Notes: a model not told the origin generated them from the letters alone. Shown: positions 51,193 to 60,529, counted from the stretch's first letter. The stretch: DNA of 64,000 nt from Aliirhizobium wenxiniae (GCF_014201355.1 NZ_JACHEG010000012.1:43474-107473), one strand, 5' to 3'. Made by a program: numbers and translations.

Positions 51193-52344
51193 ATGAAACG
51201 CCGTACTTTTATGATGTCCGCAGCCGGTGCCGCCGCCGGTCTGGCGCTCGCGCCCCGCATGAGCTTTGCCGCAAAGGGCCAGATCGACTGGTACACCAGC
51301 TCGGACACCAACATTCTCGATTTCTGGACAAATATCGTTAAGCCCGCATTCGAGGCTGCCAATCCGGGCCTCAAGCTCAATCTCGTCGATGCAGGCGACG
51401 GCGCCGGCATCATCGCGATCGGCGAGCGTGCGATTGCTGCCAAGCAGACCAATGCCGATCCGCAGGCAGACTTTTTCGAATCCGCCGACGCGCTTCTGCC
51501 GGCCGGCGCCATCAAGGCCGGCGTTTACACCAATATCAAGGCTGCCGGGCTTTCCAACTATTCCAAGGTCAACCCGCTCGCCATCGAAAGCGAATACAGC
51601 CTGCCTTACCGCGGCTCACAGGTTCTGCTTGCCTACGACACGACCAAGCTGAAGCCGGCCGATGCGCCGAAGACCTGGGACGCGCTCGTCACCTGGATCA
51701 AGGCCAATCCGGGCCAGTTCGTCTATAACCGTCCCGACAAGGGCGGTTCGGGTGGCAATTTCGTCCGTCGCGCCATCCATCAGGCAAACGGCCTCGACCC
51801 GAAGGCCTTCAAGGTCGACAACTATACCCCTGAATTCGGCGAGGAAGCGCTCGGCAAGGCGTGGAAGCTTCTGGCCGATATCGCTCCGCATCTCTACGAC
51901 AAGGGCGCCTATTCCTCCGGCAACACCCAGTCGCTGCAGCTTCTTTCGCAGGGCGTCGTCACCATGATCCCGGTCTGGTCGGACCAGGTTCTGCAGGCGA
52001 TCGAGCAGGGCGTGCTGCCGGCTGAAACCGGTCTGGTACAGCTGCAGGATCTGGCGCTTTGCGGCGGTTTCACCCGCTCCGTCGTCATCGAGAATGGTGC
52101 AAATCGCGAGGCTTCGCTGAAGCTCGCCGATTTCATGCTTTCGGAAGAAATGCAGAGCGCCATCCTTACCGAACTCGGCGGTTTCCCCGGCGTTTCCTGG
52201 GATCACGTCTCGGAAGATCTGCGTAAGAAGTTCGCCGACATCATCCCGAAGACGATCCCGACCTTCCCGGGCGGCAAGTGGGAAGCCGCCATCAATGACG
52301 GCTGGTATCGTCACGTCGCACCGAACGTCGACCGCAAGTCGTGA
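51193..52344 (+). CDS. ABC transporter solute-binding protein with Tat-like leader, candidate phosphodiester uptake
   Basis: This 383-residue binding protein of the spermidine/iron/2-aminoethylphosphonate group begins MKRRTFMMSAAGAAAGLALAPRMSFAAKG, a leader of twin-arginine form. DWYTSSDTNILDFWTNIVKPAFEAANPGLKLNLVDAGDG is the typical mature start. The frame is open to 51088, but ATG 51193 gives the complete leader. It is coupled to the first permease by overlap (GTG at 52341), with no intervening hairpin, unlike the other four ABC operons here. Confidence 0.88.
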   Translation: MKRRTFMMSAAGAAAGLALAPRMSFAAKGQIDWYTSSDTNILDFWTNIVKPAFEAANPGLKLNLVDAGDGAGIIAIGERAIAAKQTNADPQADFFESADALLPAGAIKAGVYTNIKAAGLSNYSKVNPLAIESEYSLPYRGSQVLLAYDTTKLKPADAPKTWDALVTWIKANPGQFVYNRPDKGGSGGNFVRRAIHQANGLDPKAFKVDNYTPEFGEEALGKAWKLLADIAPHLYDKGAYSSGNTQSLQLLSQGVVTMIPVWSDQVLQAIEQGVLPAETGLVQLQDLALCGGFTRSVVIENGANREASLKLADFMLSEEMQSAILTELGGFPGVSWDHVSEDLRKKFADIIPKTIPTFPGGKWEAAINDGWYRHVAPNVDRKS

Positions 52345-53225
52345 GCGAATTCGTCGAAAGAGCGGTTTCGGTACCCGCCGAGACCGCAGCAGGCAGGAGG
52401 CCCATCGGCCTCCTGCTTGTCGCCATACCCGTTTTTCTGGTGATCTGGCTCGTCATCTGGCCGGCCATCAACGCAATCAGCCGCACGATCTGGCGCACCG
52501 ATGCCGACGGCAATTCCAGCTTCGACCTGTCGAGCTATGCGTTCTTCTTTTCCGATCGATACAGCCTCGACAATCTGGCCATAACGCTCTGGACGACGCT
52601 TGTCTGCGCGGTCCTGCTTCTGGTCATCTGCCTGCCGATCGCGCTTTACCTGCGCTTTTCGCATGGCCGTCTACCGGCCTATGTGCAGGCGCTCGCCATC
52701 CTGCCGATGTTCGTGCCGTCGATCATCCTCGCCTTCGCCTTCATCCGCGTGCTCGGCCCCAACGGCATGGTCGATATCCTGCTCAATGCAGTCGGATTGC
52801 CAAAAATCCGCACGCCCTATCTCACGCCCTGGGGGCCGGTCATCGGTCTCGTTTGGGATAACATTCCGCTGACTGTCCTGATCCTGCTTTCGGGTCTCGG
52901 CAGTGTCGCCAATCAGTCCATCGAGGCTGCGCGCGATGTCGGTGCCAATACACTCCGTGTTTTCTGGCACATCATCCTGCCGCGCATTTCCAATTCCATC
53001 CTCGTGGCGCTTTCCTTTTCGGTGCTCGGTATTTTTTCGTCCTTCACGCTTCCCTATCTGCTCGGTCCGGCCTCTCCGGAAATGCTCGGCCCATTCATGC
53101 AGCGTACCCTGCGCGATGTTCAGGACCCGATCGGAGCCATGACGCAGGCCGTTGTCGCTTTCGGTTTCTGCATCCTGTTCGGGCTCTTTTATGTGCGCTC
53201 CGTCGCCAAGAACCGGGGGAAATGA
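52341..53225 (+). CDS. ABC transporter permease
   Basis: This 294-residue inner-membrane permease of the PotB/ThiP-like group has about six helices and the EAA-type motif IEAARDVGANTLRVFWHIILPRI. It starts with GTG 52341, overlapping the binding-protein stop. It pairs with the following permease to form the channel of this importer. Confidence 0.9.
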   Translation: MSEFVERAVSVPAETAAGRRPIGLLLVAIPVFLVIWLVIWPAINAISRTIWRTDADGNSSFDLSSYAFFFSDRYSLDNLAITLWTTLVCAVLLLVICLPIALYLRFSHGRLPAYVQALAILPMFVPSIILAFAFIRVLGPNGMVDILLNAVGLPKIRTPYLTPWGPVIGLVWDNIPLTVLILLSGLGSVANQSIEAARDVGANTLRVFWHIILPRISNSILVALSFSVLGIFSSFTLPYLLGPASPEMLGPFMQRTLRDVQDPIGAMTQAVVAFGFCILFGLFYVRSVAKNRGK

Positions 53226-53226
53226 G

Positions 53227-54051
53227 ATGACGTCTCTTACCCTCAAGCGCGCGCGCCCAGACTGGTCCGGCATCGCCTTCGCGGTTATCCTGACGCTGGT
53301 CATCATCGGGCCGCTCGTCGTTGTCGCCACCTGGGCCTTTACCGAGGTCTGGCGTTATCCCAACATCATTCCGCAGAAATTCGGCTTCCGTTTCTGGGGC
53401 CAGACTTTGGGTCGCCCTGATGTCTGGAACGCGCTGATGCTGAGCCTGAAGCTGTCGACGGTGGTGACGCTGCTGTCGGCGCTGATCTGCCTTCCGGCGG
53501 CTTACGCTTTTGCACGGATGAAGTTTCCCGGGCGCGATATCCTGTTCTTCTCCTTCCTCGCCGGCCATGCCTTCCCGAAATTCGGCCTGCTGGTGGCGAT
53601 TGCCGCGATCTTCCTGCAGCTCAATCTCATCGGCACCTTCTGGGGCGTCGTGCTGATCCAGCTTGTCGGCACACTGATGTTCATGATCTGGATCCCGGTC
53701 GCGGCTTTTCAGGCGGTCGATAAGCGCATGGAAGAGGCGGCGCGCGATGTTGGGGCCAGCCCCTTGCGGGTTTTCTGGTCGATCACCCTGCCGCAGGCCG
53801 GGCCGACGATTTTCGCCGCCGTGCTGCTGAGCTTCGTCGGCACATTTTATGAAACCGAAGGCGCCTGGCTGATCGGGGCTCCCGGCATCCGCACAATGCC
53901 GGTGCTGATGATCAGCTACATCAACAACCAGATGGTCATCCAGTATGGCGCGGTTCTCTCGGTTCTTCTCTGGGTTCCCTCGTTCATCGCCCTCATGTTC
54001 GCCCGCCGGGTTATCGGTGGCGGCGCATTTGCCCGCGGTTTCGGCGGTTAG
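53227..54051 (+). CDS. ABC transporter permease
   Basis: This 274-residue second permease carries the motif EEAARDVGASPLRVFWSITLPQAGPT. ATG 53227 follows the previous stop by one base and is preceded by GGGGAAATGAG. The open frame back to 53152 is overlap. It has about six hydrophobic segments and no periplasmic leader. Confidence 0.9.
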   Translation: MTSLTLKRARPDWSGIAFAVILTLVIIGPLVVVATWAFTEVWRYPNIIPQKFGFRFWGQTLGRPDVWNALMLSLKLSTVVTLLSALICLPAAYAFARMKFPGRDILFFSFLAGHAFPKFGLLVAIAAIFLQLNLIGTFWGVVLIQLVGTLMFMIWIPVAAFQAVDKRMEEAARDVGASPLRVFWSITLPQAGPTIFAAVLLSFVGTFYETEGAWLIGAPGIRTMPVLMISYINNQMVIQYGAVLSVLLWVPSFIALMFARRVIGGGAFARGFGG

Positions 54052-54059
54052 GAAATATC

Positions 54060-55094
54060 ATGTCTGTTCTTCATATCGCTGAGGTCACCAAGACCTTTTC
54101 CGGCGGCACCCACGCCGTCAACAGCTTCTCTCTCGATGTCGCCGATGGCGAACTTGTCTGCCTTCTCGGCCCCTCCGGCTCGGGCAAGTCGACGCTCCTG
54201 CGCATGGTCGGCGGCTTCGAACAGCCGACCAGCGGGCGCATCACCATTGATGGCGAAGATGTCACCCATCTGCCGCCCGAACGCCGGCCGACCGGCATGG
54301 TATTCCAGAGCCATGCGCTCTGGACCCATATGAATGTCTTCAAGAACCTCGCCTTCGGTCTGAAACTGCGCCGCATGCCGGCAGCGGAGATCAGGGAAAA
54401 GGTCGAGGCGGTGCTCGAACTGGTCGGGCTTGCCGGTTATGGCGACCGCATGACCAACCAGCTTTCCGGCGGCCAGCAGCAGCGCGTGGCGCTGGCGCGT
54501 TCGCTGGTGCTGGAGCCGAAAATCCTGCTTCTCGACGAACCCTTTGCCAGCCTCGACCAGCATCTGCGCGAGCGCCTGCGCGAAGAGGTGAGGGACATCC
54601 AGCAGCGGCTCGGCATCACCACCCTGTTCGTCACCCACGGCCAGGACGAGGCGCTTTCCATGGCCGATCGCATCGTCGTCATGGCGAACGGCAAGACCGA
54701 GCAGATCGGCCGCCCCGATGTCGTCTATCGCGACCCGAAAACGCCTTTCGTCGCCGGTTTCATCGGCACGATGAACCTAGTCGAAGGCGAAGTGAAAAAC
54801 GGCCATTTCGCACGTTCTGACTTCAGCTTCCCGCTGTCCATTGCGGACGGTCCGGCAACGCTCGCCATTCGTCCCGAAGCACTGGATCTCACCGTTTCCG
54901 AGACACCCAAGGCGAAAGTGCATCGTGTGACCGACTACGGATCGCACGGCCTGGTCGACCTTGATCTCGCCGATGGCACGCGGTTGAAATCGATGGTAGC
55001 CCATCCCGACCTGTTTCGCACGGGGCAGGGCGTCGATCTTGAACCCCGCGCCGTCGCCGCCTATCGCAACAACCAGCAGATCTTCCGGAGCTGA
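54060..55094 (+). CDS. ABC transporter ATP-binding protein (PotA/FbpC-like)
   Basis: This 344-residue ATPase has Walker A GPSGSGKST, Q-loop VFQSHALWTHMNV, signature LSGGQQQRVALARSL, Walker B ILLLDEPFASLDQ and switch FVTHGQDEAL, plus a C-terminal TOBE domain (DLTVSETPKAKVHRVTDYGSHGLVDLDL). It completes the importer. The stop is two bases before the phosphodiesterase start. Confidence 0.92.
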   Translation: MSVLHIAEVTKTFSGGTHAVNSFSLDVADGELVCLLGPSGSGKSTLLRMVGGFEQPTSGRITIDGEDVTHLPPERRPTGMVFQSHALWTHMNVFKNLAFGLKLRRMPAAEIREKVEAVLELVGLAGYGDRMTNQLSGGQQQRVALARSLVLEPKILLLDEPFASLDQHLRERLREEVRDIQQRLGITTLFVTHGQDEALSMADRIVVMANGKTEQIGRPDVVYRDPKTPFVAGFIGTMNLVEGEVKNGHFARSDFSFPLSIADGPATLAIRPEALDLTVSETPKAKVHRVTDYGSHGLVDLDLADGTRLKSMVAHPDLFRTGQGVDLEPRAVAAYRNNQQIFRS

Positions 55095-55096
55095 CC

Positions 55097-55933
55097 GTGA
55101 GCGCACCCATCCATCTTGATCGCGATGGCCATCGCACGGCCATCAAGTGGCATCGCGGCCGTCGCCGTATCTCCGATCCGGTCTTTACCGGCGGGCTTAT
55201 CGTCGAGGCGATGCGGCTTGGCGCCAGTGTCGAAGTCGATCTCGTCGTTCATGGCGATCACGGTTTTGCTGTCCTGCATGACCTGATGCTGGAGCGGGAA
55301 ACGACCGGCCACGGCAAGGTGCGCGACACATCGGCCGACGCCCTGCGCGCGCTTCATCTGCGCGGCAATGACGGCGAGCCTATCGCCGACAGGGTTCTGC
55401 TTCTGGAAGATCTCTGTGCGCTTCTTAGCCGCGAAGGCGTGCATCCCGACGCGTTGCTGCAGCTCGACTACAAGGAAGACCTTCAAGCGCTGACCCCGCA
55501 GGCCATCTCCGGTTTCGGCAAGAGTGCAGCGCCGATCGCCGCATCGCTGATCCTGTCCGGTGGTGATTTCGACGCCATCGAAGCGCTGGCCAAGGCCGCT
55601 CCCGGCATAGCGACGGGATATGACCCCTGTTACGGCGAGAGCTTGGCACGTTTGAAGGCGACGGGCGACTATCGCGACTTCATCGAACAGGCGCTGAACA
55701 CTGCCCCCGATGCCGGCATGATCTATCTCGATTACCGCATCGTCCTTGCCGCCGAGGATGCCGGTTTCGATCTCATCGCGCCCGTCCACGCGAACGGCCG
55801 CCGTGTCGATGCCTGGACGATCAATCACATCACTCCGCAGACTATTCCCCTGGTCGAACGCCTCTTGAAGCTCAAAGTCGACCAGATCACCACAGATGAC
55901 CCGGAAGGGTTAGCCAAGGCATTCAGTTCATGA
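55097..55933 (+). CDS. Glycerophosphodiester phosphodiesterase-family protein
   Basis: This 278-residue GDPD-fold enzyme would split phosphodiesters into an alcohol and a phosphomonoester. The family residues are visible: KWHRGRR (catalytic His/Arg), VEVDLVVHGDHGFAVLHD (metal Glu-Asp and second His), LQLDYKE, and the C-terminal VHANGRRVDAWTINH and TTDDPEGL. There is no signal peptide, so the substrate must first be imported. GTG 55097 is the start, coupled to the ATPase gene. In agrocinopine operons a GDPD-type and an IMPase-type enzyme follow the importer in the same way. Confidence 0.88.
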   Translation: MSAPIHLDRDGHRTAIKWHRGRRRISDPVFTGGLIVEAMRLGASVEVDLVVHGDHGFAVLHDLMLERETTGHGKVRDTSADALRALHLRGNDGEPIADRVLLLEDLCALLSREGVHPDALLQLDYKEDLQALTPQAISGFGKSAAPIAASLILSGGDFDAIEALAKAAPGIATGYDPCYGESLARLKATGDYRDFIEQALNTAPDAGMIYLDYRIVLAAEDAGFDLIAPVHANGRRVDAWTINHITPQTIPLVERLLKLKVDQITTDDPEGLAKAFSS

Positions 55934-56739
55934 CAGTCAATTACAGCAAGATCCTCGACCACATGGTCGAAACCGCCCGCGAGGCCGGTGCCCTGACGCT
56001 CGAGCATTTCAAGCGCTTTCGCGATATCGAGATCGGCATCAAGGGACCGGGCGATTTCGTCTCCGACGCCGACAAGCAATCCGAGACGCTGATCCGCGAA
56101 CGCCTCCTCAGCCAGTATCCCTGGGGCCTGACCGGCGAGGAATTCGCTCCCGTCGAAGGCTCCGACAGCGAACATCGCTGGCTGGTCGATCCGATCGACG
56201 GCACGACGAACTTCATCTACGGCCAGCATTACACGATCACAATTTCGCTGCGCCGCGGCAACGAGACGATGTGCGGCCTCATCTACAATCCCGTTTCCGA
56301 CGAGATGTTTACCGCGATCAAGGGTGAGGGCGCCTATCTCAATGGCACGCGCCTGAATGTCAGCACCTCGACCGATGTGGCGCTGATGTGCGTCGGCACC
56401 GGCCTGCCGACACCTAACCTGCAGCTGCATCCGGGCGCCTATCAGCGTCTCGATGAGATCCGTGCGCCGATCGGTGCGGTTCGCATCGTCGGCAGTGCGG
56501 CTAATTCCTGCGCGTATGTCGCTTGCGGTCGACTGACCGGTTATTACGAGGAGACGGGTTTCGTCGATACGGCGGCCGGAATTCTCATCGTCCAGGAAGC
56601 TGGCGGGATCGTCACGGACTGGTGGGGACGCGGCCCGGAGGTCTATGAAAAGACCGGCACGCTCATCGTTGCCAACCCGGCGACCCACGCCTATCTGCTG
56701 GAACGCCTTCGCGGAGCACCGCCGAAAAACGCGGCCTGA
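55930..56739 (+). CDS. Inositol-monophosphatase-family phosphatase
   Basis: This 269-residue metal-dependent phosphatase has metal-site motifs GEEFAP, WLVDPIDGTTNFIYG (about residues 84-98) and VDTAAGILIVQEAGG. It overlaps the phosphodiesterase gene by four bases, so the two products should act in sequence: phosphodiester to phosphomonoester to free alcohol or sugar plus phosphate. Inositol phosphate or a sugar phosphate are possible substrates. The second similar gene of the window (25838) is not in this operon. Confidence 0.86.
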   Translation: MTVNYSKILDHMVETAREAGALTLEHFKRFRDIEIGIKGPGDFVSDADKQSETLIRERLLSQYPWGLTGEEFAPVEGSDSEHRWLVDPIDGTTNFIYGQHYTITISLRRGNETMCGLIYNPVSDEMFTAIKGEGAYLNGTRLNVSTSTDVALMCVGTGLPTPNLQLHPGAYQRLDEIRAPIGAVRIVGSAANSCAYVACGRLTGYYEETGFVDTAAGILIVQEAGGIVTDWWGRGPEVYEKTGTLIVANPATHAYLLERLRGAPPKNAA

Positions 56740-56745
56740 ATTTTT

Positions 56746-56777
56746 GCTCCATGCCTGCCTCCAGGCGGGCATGGAGC
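56746..56777 (+). terminator. Hairpin at the end of the phosphodiester operon
   Basis: GCTCCATGCCTGCC (56746-56759) pairs with GGCGGGCATGGAGC (56764-56777), with one G-T wobble and a four-base loop, directly after the stop codon. No T-run follows it on this strand. It probably marks the transcript end. The remaining gap to 57018 holds no convincing gene and should contain the atoS promoter. Confidence 0.6.
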
Positions 56778-57018
56778 TCTTGCCTCTCGCGATGTTCTCT
56801 TGTCTGGCAAAGCTTATCGCCAACCTTCAAGCAGCCGCCCGTTCAAGGCAAATGCCGCGTGCAGCACTCGGCAGATATTTGCGACAGATCAAAAGATACC
56901 CTGCGGTTCATTGTAACAATGAGCCAAAGGACACGTCGAACATTTTCCGGTTTTCAAAAGGCGCTGGTGCCGTCTGATCAATGTCGATCTCATTGATCTT
57001 CTGACGTGATAAACTGCT

Positions 57019-58872
57019 ATGGCGTCATCTGTTCACCGCGTTGTTCCAGATACAATTCGCGGCAAGCTCCTCGCGATTTTCGGTGTCGCGGTCATTTTGC
57101 CGATGGTTGCTGCGGGCATCCTGATGGAGCGAGAGGGCAAGTCTGCCCTGCTGCATGAGAAAGAGCAGAAACTCTTCGGCATAACGAGAATTCTCGACCT
57201 CTATCTGGATGCCGATTTGAAAGATCTGCTTGCCGACAGGCGGGCTTTGTCAATCGGAGCCAGGCAGGAACGTCTCACGCAGCTGAACAACAGGCTCTCC
57301 TCCTTCACGGATATGGTTGCCGCTGCCAATCCGGGGATCGGCATCGGTTATTATTCGAAGGCTCTGGATGCGATCGTTACCTATGGTCCGAGCAGGCAAT
57401 ATGGCCGCGCGATCGGGATGCCGATTGCTGCGGACCATCCGGGGCGGATTGTCATGAGAACCGGCCATGAGCGGATAGAGACCGGTCCGCAGGTCCGTGG
57501 TTCAATCATGAATGCGATGCGCCCGATCAAGCAAGGTGAAGAAATCGTCGGTTACATATGGGCAAACGAGCTGTCGACAGATGTCGAGCGGCAGACTTTT
57601 GCAATCGACCGGGCCGCCATATATGTCTGCGGAACGGGTATTCTTCTTGGTACGGTCCTCGCCTTCGGCCTTTCCCGTGGCCTTGATCGCGATATCAAAA
57701 GCATCACGCGCGGATTGGCGCATATGCGCACGGATCTGAGCGTCAAGATTCCCGAGCCGCTCGGGGAAATAGGTGCAATCGCGATCGAGATCAACGGGAT
57801 GGCGCGCGCGGTTCTGGATGCGCGATCGGTCACCGAACGGATTTTACACAGCATCGCCGATGGGGTTGTCGCCGTGGATAGCTCCAGCCGGATCACATCG
57901 ATAAATCCTGCCGGGCAGAAAATGCTCGACGTGACCGCGCCGGAGGCGATTGGTCATGCTTCCGATCTTGTATTCGGAGAGAATTATATCTTTTCACGAT
58001 TGTTGCTCGATGCGCTGGATGCGGGAGAAGAGCATACGGATATTCCCGGCGAGATCGTTCTGCAGGAGCGCAGCCTGCATGTGGCAGTGTCCAGCAATGT
58101 GCTGCGTGACAGCAGCGAGAAAACGATGGGCGCCGTTGTCGTCATCAAGGATCTTACGGAGCAAAGCCGCCTTCGAACGCAGGTCATGCGGGCCGACAGG
58201 CTTGCGGGGCTCGGCGAACTTATGGCCGGCGTTGCGCATGAAATCCGCAATCCGCTGACATCCATCCGCGGGTTCATGCAGTTCCTGGAAAGCTGCGACG
58301 ACATCGAGGAGTGGCAGAAATATTCCCCCCTGATCATCCGCCAGGTCGACAGTCTCAACTCTATTATCGCCGAGCTCCTGGAGTTCGGAAAGCCGCGGCC
58401 GCCTGCGATCCAGTTCGTCCAGATCAACGATCTGTTGAGAGAAGTGCTGCTTCTGGCTTGCGGCAAGTCGAGCGTCCATGTGGTGCTCGACCTGTCGCCC
58501 GACCTGCCTGCCATTGAGGGAGATGGCGAATCCCTGAAACAGGCGTTTCTGAATATCATCATCAACGCGCTTCAGGCGATCGGGAGAGACGGCAGGATCG
58601 AGATTTCCACCTCGATGCAGACGAATAGCGTAGCACTGGTCCGTTTTAGGGATGATGGCGAAGGGATTGCTGCCGAGGATCTCGAAAAGATCTTCGATCC
58701 TTTCTACTCCACCAAGCCGAATGGAACCGGTCTCGGCCTCGCCATGGTCCACCGCATCGTCGACGCGCATTACGGAACAGTGACGATCTTCTCAAAGCGA
58801 GGAAAGGGAGCTGAGGTCAACCTCCGGCTTCCCCAGTTACACCATAGAACCGATGGGTTGCCCGTATCATGA
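57019..58872 (+). CDS. atoS: Sensor histidine kinase AtoS
   Basis: This 617-residue membrane kinase has helices near residues 19-36 and 198-217, a periplasmic sensor between, HAMP, a PAS domain (ILHSIADGVVAVDSSSRITSINPAGQKML), the H-box LAGVAHEIRNPLTSIRGFMQF, N-box NIIINALQAI and G-boxes DDGEGIAAEDLEKIFDPFYSTKPNGTGLGL. It adjoins an NtrC-type regulator and acetoacetate genes, which supports AtoS. It overlaps atoC by four bases. The stimulus (acetoacetate or similar) is inferred from the family. Confidence 0.88.
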   Translation: MASSVHRVVPDTIRGKLLAIFGVAVILPMVAAGILMEREGKSALLHEKEQKLFGITRILDLYLDADLKDLLADRRALSIGARQERLTQLNNRLSSFTDMVAAANPGIGIGYYSKALDAIVTYGPSRQYGRAIGMPIAADHPGRIVMRTGHERIETGPQVRGSIMNAMRPIKQGEEIVGYIWANELSTDVERQTFAIDRAAIYVCGTGILLGTVLAFGLSRGLDRDIKSITRGLAHMRTDLSVKIPEPLGEIGAIAIEINGMARAVLDARSVTERILHSIADGVVAVDSSSRITSINPAGQKMLDVTAPEAIGHASDLVFGENYIFSRLLLDALDAGEEHTDIPGEIVLQERSLHVAVSSNVLRDSSEKTMGAVVVIKDLTEQSRLRTQVMRADRLAGLGELMAGVAHEIRNPLTSIRGFMQFLESCDDIEEWQKYSPLIIRQVDSLNSIIAELLEFGKPRPPAIQFVQINDLLREVLLLACGKSSVHVVLDLSPDLPAIEGDGESLKQAFLNIIINALQAIGRDGRIEISTSMQTNSVALVRFRDDGEGIAAEDLEKIFDPFYSTKPNGTGLGLAMVHRIVDAHYGTVTIFSKRGKGAEVNLRLPQLHHRTDGLPVS

Positions 58873-60254
58873 ACAGATCCACCAGCACCGCACTTGTCGT
58901 CGACGATGACGAGGCCATTCGTCAGATGCTCATGGCCGTGCTGACGAAGGCGGGTTATGTCGTCACCACGGCCCGTGATGGGATGGAAGCCGTTGCGGCA
59001 TTTTCGACGCAGCGCCCCGACATCGTCCTGATGGATATCCGGATGCCGAACATGACCGGTCTTCAGGCTCTGGCTGAGATACGCCGGATAGATCGGGCGG
59101 CAACCGTAATCCTGATGACCGCCTATGCCGAGGTCGGCACCGCTGTGCAGGCGATAAAGGACGGCGCATTCGATTACATCATCAAGCCGTTCGATATCGA
59201 GGAGGTCATGCTCCTCATCGGCAGGTCGCTCCAGATGCGGACCATGCGTGACGATATCGCAGCGCTTCAGCGGGAGCTTTCCGCCAGCTACCGTATGGAT
59301 CGCATCCTCACCAATAGCCCGAAAATGCTGAGCCTGCTGCAGATGGTGGCCAAGGTTGCGAGAAGCAATGCCACGGTCCTGGTGACGGGAGAAAGCGGCA
59401 CCGGCAAGGAGATGATTGCTTCGGCCATCCACTATAACAGCACGCGCAGCAACGGCCCCTTCGTCAAGATCAACTGCGCGGCCGTGCCTGAGGGATTGCT
59501 CGAAAGCGAATTCTTCGGCCACGAGAAAGGGGCTTTTTCGGGCGCGGTCTCTCGCCGGTCGGGACGTTTCGAACAGGCGGATGGTGGAACTCTTTTTCTC
59601 GATGAAATCGGCGATATTTCCGCCAGCCTGCAGGTCAAGCTCCTGCGGGTTCTGCAGGAGCGGGAGTTCGAGCGTGTCGGTGGCGACAAGCTCATACCTG
59701 CGGATGTTCGCATTGTCGTCGCGACCAACCGGAACCTGGAGGAAATGGTCCGGCAGAACCTGTTCCGCCAGGACCTCTATTTCCGTCTCAATGTCGTTAC
59801 GCTGCGAACGGTTCCGTTGCGGGAAAGACCGGAGGACGTCCGCCTTCTGTCCAGCCATTTCCTCCAGCGCTTCGCTTCCGAAAACCATATCGACGTCGAT
59901 GGCTTCGATCAGAATGCCGTCGAATGCCTGATGCGATATTCGTGGCCGGGGAATGTCCGCGAGCTTTCCAATGCTGTGGAGCGCGCGGTCGTCATGAGCA
60001 CGGGCGGCCTGGTTTTTGCCGAAGACCTGCCGGAAAATATCAGATGCGGTCTGGAAGAAGGCAGCGACCTGACCGTGACAACGGAGCCGGACGATCGGGA
60101 CAAGGCGCTGCGCGACCTGATCTCGGATTATGAAGCCAGGGTCATCGCCGATGCCTTGACGCGCAATGGTGGCAACAGGGTCAAGACGGCCCGCCAGCTT
60201 GGCATCAGCCGCCGCTCGCTGCTCTACAAGCTGCAGGAATACGAACTTACCTGA
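58869..60254 (+). CDS. atoC: Sigma-54-dependent response regulator AtoC
   Basis: This 461-residue NtrC-type activator has a receiver domain with D56 (IVLMDIRMPNMTG), an AAA+ domain with Walker A GESGTGKE, the sigma-54 contact loop GAFSGA (usual GAFTGA with Ser for Thr), Walker B GGTLFLDEIGDI, and a C-terminal Fis-type helix-turn-helix (GGNRVKTARQLGISRRSLLYKLQEY). A sigma-54 promoter lies 120-140 bases downstream of its end, before atoD. Confidence 0.92.
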   Translation: MNRSTSTALVVDDDEAIRQMLMAVLTKAGYVVTTARDGMEAVAAFSTQRPDIVLMDIRMPNMTGLQALAEIRRIDRAATVILMTAYAEVGTAVQAIKDGAFDYIIKPFDIEEVMLLIGRSLQMRTMRDDIAALQRELSASYRMDRILTNSPKMLSLLQMVAKVARSNATVLVTGESGTGKEMIASAIHYNSTRSNGPFVKINCAAVPEGLLESEFFGHEKGAFSGAVSRRSGRFEQADGGTLFLDEIGDISASLQVKLLRVLQEREFERVGGDKLIPADVRIVVATNRNLEEMVRQNLFRQDLYFRLNVVTLRTVPLRERPEDVRLLSSHFLQRFASENHIDVDGFDQNAVECLMRYSWPGNVRELSNAVERAVVMSTGGLVFAEDLPENIRCGLEEGSDLTVTTEPDDRDKALRDLISDYEARVIADALTRNGGNRVKTARQLGISRRSLLYKLQEYELT

Positions 60255-60277
60255 ACCGCCCGGCCTTGCCGGATGCG

Positions 60278-60314
60278 GTGCGCAACGCTGTGCGCACTAT
60301 GCAGGATCTTGCAC
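60278..60314. promoter_or_regulatory. Candidate AtoC upstream activating sequence
   Basis: Palindromic GTGCGCAA (60278-60285) and GTGCGCAC (60290-60297) are 12 bases apart, followed by TGCA-N6-TGCA (about 60300-60313). The cluster lies roughly 65-100 bases upstream of the -24 element, the usual position for an enhancer bound by an NtrC-type activator. Confidence 0.45.
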
Positions 60315-60376
60315 CGATAACCTCTTCCCCAGCTATCAAACAGCAAGCCTGGAGCGCTTTTAGCGCCGAATGAAGG

Positions 60377-60391
60377 TGGCACGCTTTATGC
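60377..60391 (+). promoter_or_regulatory. Sigma-54 (-24/-12) promoter of atoDAEB
   Basis: TGGCAC-GCTTT-ATGC has the GG and GC dinucleotides in the right spacing and matches the consensus TGGCAC-N5-TTGC except for one base. It lies 139 bases before atoD and next to the sigma-54 activator gene atoC. Confidence 0.75.
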
Positions 60392-60529
60392 AATTTAAAT
60401 AGGCGAACCGCCTGAAAAGGTCTCTCGTGAAGCATTTTTTCCAGGCAGTTCAGGAGGATCAGTCCTGCCGGCGCCTATCCGCGCCGACAGGCAAATTCTC
60501 CTTCCCGTCAAGGAAAGGATGAATATTTC

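Noticed and set aside
56740..57018. Small coding frames in the gap before atoS
   Set aside because: The frames present have no ribosome site, are Arg/Ser-rich and end at random. The region is better explained as a terminator plus the atoS promoter.
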